From Coriobacteriaceae bacterium (lineage in GTDB: Bacteria; Actinomycetota; Coriobacteriia; Coriobacteriales; Eggerthellaceae), in assembly GCA_004555335.1 (NCBI GenBank), contig SFII01000037.1, positions 1 to 10,566 on the forward strand: a DNA stretch of 10,566 bases, written 5' to 3'. Under the pieces are notes generated by a model that made no database searches, had not been told where the DNA came from, and worked only from the letters and a program-made list of their open reading frames with translations. The position numbers and the translations under genes are program-made. Below, piece by piece: positions 1 through 5,949 of this stretch (positions are counted from its first letter, which is position 1; the number at the start of each line of letters is the position of its first letter).

Positions 1-912
1 AAGTGCGTGCTGTTCAAGGAATTTGGCGGTGTGGATGCCTTCCCCATCTGCCTGAACGCCAAAACGAAGGAGGAAGTCATCGCTGCGGTCAAGGCCATTG
101 CGCCCACCTTCGGAGGCATCAATCTGGAGGATATCCGAAGCCCGGAATGCTTTGAGATCGAAGCGGAGCTGGAGCGGGATCTGGAGATTCCTGTATTCCA
201 TGACGACCAGCATGGCACGGCCATCATCGTGCTGGCGGGTGTGCTGAATGCTCTCAAGGTGGTGGGCAAACGCATCGAGGATGTGAAAATCGTCCAGAAC
301 GGCCCCGGCGCGGCGTGTACGGCCATCATCAAGATGCTGCAGACCGCCGGTGCCAAGCACATTATCGCGGTGGATGAACACGGTATTCTGGTGCCGGGCC
401 GGCCCGCAGGACTTGCCGACCACAAGGAATGGCTGGCGGAGATCACCAACGAAGAAAAGCTGTCCGGTACGCTGGCAGATGCCATCAAGGGCGCAGATGT
501 GTTCATCGGAACCTCGGTGGCGGGGGCACTGACCCGGGAAATGGCCTCCACCATGGCGCCGGATGCCATTGTCTTCGCCATGGCCAACCCCAACCCGGAA
601 ATTCTGCCCGAGGATGCCAAAGCCGCCGGTGTGCGGGTGATTGGCACCGGCCGGTCGGATTTCCCCAATCAGGTCAACAATGTGCTGGCCTTCCCGGGAA
701 TTTTCAAGGGTGCGCTTTCCGTCCGTGCCAGGGACATCAACCCCGCCATGAAGATGGCAGCAGCCAAAGCCATTGCAGGACTGATTCCTGACGATGAACT
801 GAACGAAGAAAACATTCTGCCCAAAGCCTTTGACCCGCGTATTGCGGGGGCGGTGGCTGACGCGGTGGCGCAAGCTGCGCGGGAAAGCGCTTTTCGGCAC
901 TACCCTGGCTAG
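1..912 (+). CDS. Malic enzyme (malate dehydrogenase, oxaloacetate-decarboxylating), 5' part outside window
   Basis: Oxidative decarboxylation of malate to pyruvate and CO2 with NAD(P)+, in the cytoplasm. The frame is open from base 1, so this is the last 303 residues of a longer protein; bacterial short-form malic enzymes are about 380-480 residues. Visible family motifs are FKEFGGVDAFPICL at the start, the divalent-metal pair E43-D44 in GGINLEDI, and HDDQHGTA at 67-74, whose second Asp should be the third metal ligand. The Rossmann NAD(P)-binding domain follows, with NGPGAAC at 100-106, FAMANPNPEI, and GTGRSDFPNQVNNVLAFPGIFKG near the C-terminus. The first Lys in the window, in KCVLFK, is probably the catalytic lysine by family alignment (inference). 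The last glycine of the usual GxGxxG loop is Cys106. Arginine codon use differs from the convergent block to its right. It ends in TAG, 66 bases from the end of the opposing operon. NAD versus NADP preference cannot be told. Confidence 0.95.
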   Translation, partial: KCVLFKEFGGVDAFPICLNAKTKEEVIAAVKAIAPTFGGINLEDIRSPECFEIEAELERDLEIPVFHDDQHGTAIIVLAGVLNALKVVGKRIEDVKIVQNGPGAACTAIIKMLQTAGAKHIIAVDEHGILVPGRPAGLADHKEWLAEITNEEKLSGTLADAIKGADVFIGTSVAGALTREMASTMAPDAIVFAMANPNPEILPEDAKAAGVRVIGTGRSDFPNQVNNVLAFPGIFKGALSVRARDINPAMKMAAAKAIAGLIPDDELNEENILPKAFDPRIAGAVADAVAQAARESAFRHYPG

Positions 913-962
913 CTCCGCCAGAAACCGATCCGTACCGGCAAAGCAAGAGGGAACATGCATGG

Positions 963-996
963 TTCGCAAACGCGAATCTTACAGGCTTTCCGCCTG
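963..996. terminator. Two small inverted repeats at the convergent gene ends, possible weak terminator
   Basis: Between the malic enzyme stop and the end of the leftward operon lie TTCGC-AAAC-GCGAA (963-976) and CAGGC-TTTCC-GCCTG (982-996). Each is a perfect 5-bp stem with a 4-5 base loop. The second overlaps the last codons of the DUF2344 gene. Neither is followed by a T-tract on either strand, so neither is a canonical intrinsic terminator. Position between converging genes is the main argument. The rest of the 913-978 gap shows nothing recognisable. Confidence 0.25.
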
Positions 997-1680
997 CTTC
1001 ACCCTGGTGATGGACTGCACGCGGACCTGCGGCATGTCCTTCAGCAGCTCGCGCATCAGCACGTCAGGACGTAGGCTGCCGTTGTCGCCCGTCTTCAGCA
1101 CAAAGCCCATCTTGCAGCCATCGAGCGTGATATCCGGCAGCAGGAATTCGGAAACGGTCAGCTCCTTTTCCTTCTTCTTGCGGATCACCGTGATGGTTTC
1201 GGGAATAGGGAGCTCTTCCACCGTGCAGGGCAAGGGCTCGCTGAATTCCACCTCGTAGAACGAATACGGGAAGGCGACGCTCGCCGCCGCATCGCGTGCG
1301 CCGATGTACTTGCAATCCTTCACCATCAGGGCCGGAGCGCTCGATGCCTTCAACACAATGAGCGCAATCGCAGGATCCACGCGCTCGGTCAGCAGCACAT
1401 CGAGGCATTCCTCGTCGCCACCCACACCCACAGGCAACGCAGACCCGAAGGCGATGCGCATATGCGGCGAAAAACCGTTCGTAATCGCATATGGAAGCCC
1501 GGAACGGCGGATGACGCGCTCCAAGGCACGTGCGATTTCCAGATGGGACAGCATGGCGGCGCGCCCGTGCTTCTGGAAGGTGATGCGCATACGATACGTC
1601 ACCTGGCTTCCGTCGGTATTGCGCTTGATCGATTGCCCCGCGCGGGCTTTCGCGGGAGCAGGAATAGGTTTGCTAGCCAA
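979..1680 (-). CDS. DUF2344 / TIGR03936-type radical SAM-linked protein
   Basis: A 233-residue protein of the family that accompanies, or in some bacteria is fused to, TIGR03960 radical SAM proteins; its function is unknown. The domain starts at about residue 28 (YRMRITFQKHG). It contains the hallmark GFSPHMRIAFGSALPVGV at 69-86, preceded by a helix rich in Leu and Arg (LSHLEIARALERVIRRSGLPY). The C-terminal half is beta-rich, with a lysine cluster RKKKEKE at 167-173. The first 27 residues are a Lys/Ala/Pro-rich tail outside the domain. The start is TTG at 1680: a strong AGGAGG lies 6 bases upstream, whereas the next in-frame ATG (residue 31) would cut into the domain. The start overlaps the end of the radical SAM gene by 8 bases, so the two are probably translated together in stoichiometric amounts. 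It is the last gene of the leftward block and ends in TAA. Family assignment rests on motif recall. Confidence 0.88.
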   Translation of the reverse strand: MASKPIPAPAKARAGQSIKRNTDGSQVTYRMRITFQKHGRAAMLSHLEIARALERVIRRSGLPYAITNGFSPHMRIAFGSALPVGVGGDEECLDVLLTERVDPAIALIVLKASSAPALMVKDCKYIGARDAAASVAFPYSFYEVEFSEPLPCTVEELPIPETITVIRKKKEKELTVSEFLLPDITLDGCKMGFVLKTGDNGSLRPDVLMRELLKDMPQVRVQSITRVKQAESL

Positions 1681-3553
1681 GGCGTTCCTCCTGGGTAATC
1701 ACTTCCACATCCAGCTGCGGGCACAGGCCGCAACCCGTGCAGGTGCCGAACGAGCAGTCCTGCAAGGTCTCTTCCTTCTCGGCACGTTCGCGGTCCTTGC
1801 GCAAGAAACCCAAGGAAACGCCGCAGGAGATATGCTGCCAGGGAAGCACTTCGTCCAAGCCGAACTGGCGCTGGGCGATAGCCTGGACATCGACTCCTGC
1901 CGCCCGAGCGCCTTCGCGCCAGGCCTCTTCGTTGAAGTGCTCGGTCCATGCATCGAATCGGGCGCCGCGCTTGAAGGCCTCTTCCAGCAGGTTTGCGCAC
2001 TCGCGTCCGCCACGGCTCATAACCGCTTCCACGAAGCTGCTGTCGGGGCTGTGCCAGTTCACGCGAATGGCGCGGTACTTGATGGAATGGCGCAGCAGGT
2101 TCACGCGGCGCAGGGCTTCCTCGGGCGGGATCTGGCCATCCCACTGGAAGGGGGTCTGCGGCTTGGGTACGAACAGCGCGCAGGAGATGCTCAGCGACAG
2201 GCGTCCCCTCTGCTCGGGCGGAACCGCCTTCTTCATGCAGTCGAAGGCACGCTGGGTCAAGCTGGCGATGCCCTTGATGTCGTCATCGGTTTCGGTGGGC
2301 AGGCCGATCATGAAGTACAACTTCGCACGCGTCCAGCCCGCCTTGCAGGCGGCCGTGAGCGCGTTGAACAGGTCGTCTTCGGTGACGTTCTTGTTGATAA
2401 CGTCGCGCAGGCGCTGGGTTCCCGCTTCGGGGGCGAAGGTCAGGCCGCCGCGTTTCTGGCCTGCAACCAGCTCCGCCATATCCACGCCGAAGGAGTCCAG
2501 GCGCTGCGAGGGGATGGACACGCGAATGCCCGTACCCTGCAGCTCTTCGTCCAAACGCTTCAGGATCTGCTCGATCTGCGAGTGGTCTGTCGTGGAAAGC
2601 GAGGTCAGACTCACTTCGTCGTAGCCGGTCACCTTCAGTCCGTGCAGGGCGGATTCCACGATGTTGTCGGCAGAACGCTCGCGCACCGGACGGTAGGTCA
2701 TGCCCGCCTGGCAGAAACGGCAGCCGCGCGAGCAGCCGCGCAGCACTTCCACGTTCAGGCGGTCATGCACCAGGTCGGCGAAGGGAACGATGCACGGCTC
2801 CCAAGCGCTCGATTCCGCAAAGCCCTCGAAGACGCGCTTGTCCACCACGGCGGGCGCGCAATCTTCGATGGGGCGAACGCGGAAACCGCATTCTGCAGCC
2901 TCTTCGTCGGAAAGCTCTTCGTAGAAGGTGGGCACATAGGTGCCGCCGATACGGGCGCAATCGGCCAGGATCTGCTTGCGGGACTTTCCCTGGCGCCTTC
3001 CCCGCCCGATGCATTCCACCAGCTCGGGCACGGCCTCTTCGCCTTCGCCGATGCTGAACAGGTCGAAGAAGGGCGCGTAGGGCTCCGGATTGTATGCGCA
3101 CGGGCCGCCGCCGATCACGAAGGGATCCGACTCCGTGCGATTTTCCGCACGCAGCGGGATACCCGCCAGATCCAGGGTTTCCAGCACGTTCGCCGCCGCC
3201 AGCTCATGCGGGAGCGTGATGCCCACCACGTCGAACTCGCCCAAAGGCGCACAGCTTTCCAGGGAAAACAGCGGCAGGCCCTCGGCGCGCATCACATCGC
3301 CGAAGGCAGGTGCCGGCAAAAACGCGCGCTCGGCGAACATGCCCGGGCGTGCATTGACAGCATTCACCAGGATGCGGACAGCCTGGTTGGCCTGGCCCAA
3401 TTCGTAGGTGTCGGGATACACCATGCACAGGGAATAATCGTTGGGATCGTCTTCGGGCGTACGATGCACGGCGCCGAATTCGTGGTCTATATAGCGCACA
3501 GGCCGCTCGGCCTGGGGCAGCAGCGGCGCGAGCCGCGGCCAGAGGTCTTGCAT
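1673..3553 (-). CDS. Uncharacterised radical SAM protein, TIGR03960-like, with N-terminal B12-binding-like domain
   Basis: A 626-residue cytoplasmic iron-sulfur enzyme of unknown substrate. Residues of about 40-185 look like the cobalamin-binding-type Rossmann domain of B12-dependent radical SAM enzymes (MVYPDTYELG, DVVGITLPHELAAANVLETLDLAGIP, VIGGGPCAYNPEP, FSIGEGEEAVPELVE), although I do not see the DxHxxG base-off motif. The radical SAM core begins at about residue 265: C274, C278 and C281 form the CxxxCxxC cluster site (RGCSRGCRFCQAG). It is followed by SLTSLSTTDH, the FAPEAGTQRLRDVINK motif and YFMIGLPTETDDD. A tail motif C600-x4-C605-x2-C608-x2-C611 could hold a second iron-sulfur cluster (inference). 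The ATG at 3553 has GGAG 6 bases upstream. It lies 11 bases after the DUF697 gene and overlaps the DUF2344 gene by 8 bases. TIGR03960 members are, as I recall, often found near ribonuclease E/G and L21/L27 genes; those are not in this window. Confidence is high for the family and nil for the reaction. Confidence 0.92.
   Translation of the reverse strand: MQDLWPRLAPLLPQAERPVRYIDHEFGAVHRTPEDDPNDYSLCMVYPDTYELGQANQAVRILVNAVNARPGMFAERAFLPAPAFGDVMRAEGLPLFSLESCAPLGEFDVVGITLPHELAAANVLETLDLAGIPLRAENRTESDPFVIGGGPCAYNPEPYAPFFDLFSIGEGEEAVPELVECIGRGRRQGKSRKQILADCARIGGTYVPTFYEELSDEEAAECGFRVRPIEDCAPAVVDKRVFEGFAESSAWEPCIVPFADLVHDRLNVEVLRGCSRGCRFCQAGMTYRPVRERSADNIVESALHGLKVTGYDEVSLTSLSTTDHSQIEQILKRLDEELQGTGIRVSIPSQRLDSFGVDMAELVAGQKRGGLTFAPEAGTQRLRDVINKNVTEDDLFNALTAACKAGWTRAKLYFMIGLPTETDDDIKGIASLTQRAFDCMKKAVPPEQRGRLSLSISCALFVPKPQTPFQWDGQIPPEEALRRVNLLRHSIKYRAIRVNWHSPDSSFVEAVMSRGGRECANLLEEAFKRGARFDAWTEHFNEEAWREGARAAGVDVQAIAQRQFGLDEVLPWQHISCGVSLGFLRKDRERAEKEETLQDCSFGTCTGCGLCPQLDVEVITQEERLG
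1687..1692 (-). promoter_or_regulatory. Ribosome binding site deciding the TTG start of the DUF2344 gene
   Basis: A perfect AGGAGG on the minus strand sits 6 bases before the TTG at 1680, inside the last codons of the radical SAM gene. It supports this rare start codon and translational coupling of the two genes. Confidence 0.75.
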
Positions 3554-3564
3554 ATCAGTCTCCG

Positions 3565-4737
3565 TTAATCCTTCTTCTTCATCTGGTCGGCCACCGAGGC
3601 GATGATGTTGCGCCCCACATCGGCCAGGTTCATGTTGGTGTATTCGCAGATATCCTGCAGCGCTCCGCGGGCACTCGGAACAAGGGCCTTCGCCTTCTCT
3701 ATTCCGGCATTGGCCGCATCCTGCACCAGCATGCGCGCGCCGGCAAGCGCCGCCTGGGCGGGGCTTTCACAGGCAGCCATCTCCGCCTTGATCTTCAGAG
3801 CCTCGTCGCGCGCCGCACCGAGCGCGTCTTCGGGGCGCATGCCCTCGCCTTCCAGCGCCTCGAAATAGGCGATGGTGGCACAGCCCATGGCGATGGTTCC
3901 CGCAAAGCCCACGCCGCCTTTCACGACCCAGCCGAAGGCGGGCACCAAGGAAACCAGCTGACGCGCCAGCGTCCTGCATGCGAAACCGCCGCCCACCACG
4001 CAAAGCAGCTCCATCGCGCGTTCGCGGCCCAGCTTCTGCCCGTATGCCGCAGCAATCTGCAGCACCATCTTGGCCTGGTTCAGGGTCATCACCGGCATGT
4101 CGGCGCCCGGGATAAGGGCAACCATGCCGATACCCGCGTTCTGCACCGCCGTGGCGTTGGTGAAATCCATGGAAAGCGGCCTGCGCACGAAATCGAAGGC
4201 CAGCGCGAACGCCAGCCGCTTTTCGCGGAAGGTGGAAACCACCCAATCGCCCATGCGGTTGGCAAGATTGCGGCAGCGGTCCACGGTCAGCGGATAGGGC
4301 TCGCAATTGAGTTCATGGTCCGCAGGAAGCCCCGACCCGTCCACCTGCGCCGAGGGCGCAACGATGTCTTCGGGAAGCAGGGGGTGGTTATTGGCCTGTG
4401 CCATCTCGCGCACCAGCTCGGGCATGACGGTGACGATCATCACGGGCACGCCCAGCCCGCGGATGTGGTCGCACAAGGCGCCGGTATTCTTGCTCAAACC
4501 CGCCACCAGCACAGCCAAATCGGTGTCGAAGTCCAGTTCCGGCTTACGGACGGGATAGTCCTGCATGTACACGCGTGCCTTGGGGGCTTCGGTCGCAAAC
4601 GCATCCGAAACGAAGGCACGCAGGTCTTCGCCGCAATCCTGGTCGAAGAAAAGCTCGACCGATATGGGCATCATCCGAGCGGCATCGGTATCTGCCGCGG
4701 CCTTCATAACTTCGCCGATATTCAATGGCATCTGCAT
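3565..4737 (-). CDS. DUF697-domain protein with GTPase-like but motif-less N-terminal half
   Basis: A 390-residue protein of unknown function. The C-terminal half (about 155-295) matches the DUF697/YcjF-type domain: AVQNAGIGMVALIPGADMPV at 197-216, then the signature TLNQAKMVLQIAAAYGQKLG at 218-237, then hydrophobic stretches at about 242-256 and 262-293 that may insert in or lie on the membrane. DUF697 is usually joined to Era/dynamin-like GTPases. Here residues of about 24-125 have a Rossmann-like pattern of strands (ISVELFF, DLAVLVAG, VPVMIVTVM) but no GxxxxGK[ST] P-loop, and VTVM stands where NKxD would be expected. It therefore probably does not bind GTP in the usual way (inference). The tail (about 300-390) is helical and charged and ends KKKD. 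Start ATG at 4737, with AAGGGG 9 bases upstream; it lies 15 bases after rodA and 11 before the radical SAM gene. Its place suggests co-expression with the elongasome but does not prove a shared function. Confidence 0.8.
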   Translation of the reverse strand: MQMPLNIGEVMKAAADTDAARMMPISVELFFDQDCGEDLRAFVSDAFATEAPKARVYMQDYPVRKPELDFDTDLAVLVAGLSKNTGALCDHIRGLGVPVMIVTVMPELVREMAQANNHPLLPEDIVAPSAQVDGSGLPADHELNCEPYPLTVDRCRNLANRMGDWVVSTFREKRLAFALAFDFVRRPLSMDFTNATAVQNAGIGMVALIPGADMPVMTLNQAKMVLQIAAAYGQKLGRERAMELLCVVGGGFACRTLARQLVSLVPAFGWVVKGGVGFAGTIAMGCATIAYFEALEGEGMRPEDALGAARDEALKIKAEMAACESPAQAALAGARMLVQDAANAGIEKAKALVPSARGALQDICEYTNMNLADVGRNIIASVADQMKKKD

Positions 4738-4752
4738 GGCAACCAGCCCCTT

Positions 4753-5937
4753 CTAGCGCTTGCTCTGGGCCCAAACCGATCCGATCAAGCCCAGCAGTAC
4801 GAAGTTAACAATCATAAACGATGAACCATACGAAATGAACGGCAGCGGGATACCCGTAATGGGCATGATGCCAAGGTCCATGCCGATGTTCTCCATCACC
4901 TGGAATAGCCACATACCCGCAATGCACATGACGACGATGCTTCCGAACAGGTTGTTCGCATCTTTGGCGATGCCGTAGGCCTTGATGATCAGGGCCGCAT
5001 ACAGCACCAGCAGCAACACAGAACCCACAAAACCGAACTCCTCTGCAAGCACGCAGAAGATGAAGTCGGTGGGCGCTTCGGGCAGGTAGCCCAGCGAGGA
5101 CTGGGTGGAATTGAGGTAGCCCTTGCCGAAGAAGCCGCCCGAACCGACGGCGATCTTTGCCTGCTGCAGGTTATAGCCGTCTCCCGTGGGATCGTAATCG
5201 TTGTTCATGAACACCAGAAGGCGCGCCTTCTGATAGTCCTTCAGAAGCGCATCCTGGCCTGCGATCCTGTCGAAAACGGGGTCGATCAGAAGCAGTGCCG
5301 CCACCATAGCGGCAACAGCCCCCACCGTCGCAAGCAAGAATTTGGGGCGGGCGCCGCCGATCAGCAGCGCAACCGCATCGATGACCAGGTAGACCAAGCC
5401 GGTACCCAAGTCGGGCTGGGTCATCACGCCCAGAAACGGGATGAGCATCAGCCCCAGGCACTTGAGGTACTCGCGCGGATCGTCCAGCCTGCCCTTGTAC
5501 TTCGCCACGCATGATGCCGCCATCAGGATGACGGTCACCTTGGCAAGCTCACCGGGTTGGAAGCCCACACCGCCGATGCTGACCCAGGAAGACGCCCCAT
5601 TGACCGAAGAGCCCAGCAGAGGAAGATGCGGCAGGAGCGTGAGCGCCAAGCTGATGCCCAACAGCAGCTTGACCCTCCCCTCCAGCTTGCGGTAGTCGAG
5701 CTGGAACAAGGCCAGCATGATGACGATTCCCACGATCACGAAAAGCACCTGCCGGGGGAAGCTGTAGCTTTCGTTGCCCCTCACCGCCGAATACACCACC
5801 AGGAGGCCGAAGAAGACCAGCGCAAACACGAGCCCCACCAAAGACAGGTTCACGCGCTCCATGCGAAACGACTTCGGCAATCCCAGGCCGGGCCCGGTGG
5901 AAGCCTGAAGGAAGCCGTTGCCCTTGAACTCTCGCAT
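4753..5937 (-). CDS. rodA: RodA, SEDS-family peptidoglycan glycosyltransferase of the elongasome
   Basis: A 394-residue integral membrane protein that polymerises lipid II into glycan strands during side-wall growth, paired with PBP2. About ten hydrophobic segments run from residue 30 to 388. SEDS hallmarks are all present: GASSWVSIGG-(VG)-FQPGELAK at 114-133, MTQPDLGTG at 172-180, GYLPEAPTDFIFCVLAEE at 283-300, and ENIGMDLGIMPITGIPLPFISYGSS at 349-373. D291 in PTDFIF corresponds to the catalytic Asp known for RodA. FQPGE replaces the more usual FQPSE. A 29-residue hydrophilic N-terminal extension precedes the first helix; it ends in basic residues (K22, R25, R28), consistent with a cytoplasmic N-terminus. 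The ATG at 5937 is fixed by AGGAGG 6 bases upstream. Placement directly after PBP2 in the mre operon favours RodA over FtsW or SpoVE. Ends in TAG; 15 bases separate it from the DUF697 gene. Confidence 0.96.
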   Translation of the reverse strand: MREFKGNGFLQASTGPGLGLPKSFRMERVNLSLVGLVFALVFFGLLVVYSAVRGNESYSFPRQVLFVIVGIVIMLALFQLDYRKLEGRVKLLLGISLALTLLPHLPLLGSSVNGASSWVSIGGVGFQPGELAKVTVILMAASCVAKYKGRLDDPREYLKCLGLMLIPFLGVMTQPDLGTGLVYLVIDAVALLIGGARPKFLLATVGAVAAMVAALLLIDPVFDRIAGQDALLKDYQKARLLVFMNNDYDPTGDGYNLQQAKIAVGSGGFFGKGYLNSTQSSLGYLPEAPTDFIFCVLAEEFGFVGSVLLLVLYAALIIKAYGIAKDANNLFGSIVVMCIAGMWLFQVMENIGMDLGIMPITGIPLPFISYGSSFMIVNFVLLGLIGSVWAQSKR

Positions 5938-5943
5938 CCCTAC

Positions 5944-5949
5944 CCTCCT
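5944..5949 (-). promoter_or_regulatory. Ribosome binding site of rodA, overlapping the mrdA stop codon
   Basis: AGGAGG on the minus strand begins inside the TAG stop of mrdA (5948-5950) and ends 6 bases before the rodA ATG. It fixes the rodA start and implies that ribosomes finishing PBP2 feed rodA translation. Confidence 0.75.

Noticed and set aside
1..912. Possible 5'-truncated pseudogene of malic enzyme
   Set aside because: The frame is open through base 1 and all motifs expected in this part are present in order, so the missing start is explained by the window edge.
913..978. Small RNA or tRNA gene in the convergent gap
   Set aside because: The gap is 66 bases, has no cloverleaf pattern or promoter-like sequence, and its only structure is short weak hairpins.
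1304..3568. A 754-codon plus-strand open frame opposite the radical SAM and DUF2344 genes
   Set aside because: It shows no motifs and an antisense-type composition, while the minus-strand product has clear radical SAM cysteine motifs.
4738..4752. Short gaps between block genes (4738-4752, 3554-3564, 5938-5947) as internal promoters
   Set aside because: They are only 10-15 bases and are occupied by ribosome binding sites, leaving no room for promoter elements apart from any hidden in coding sequence.
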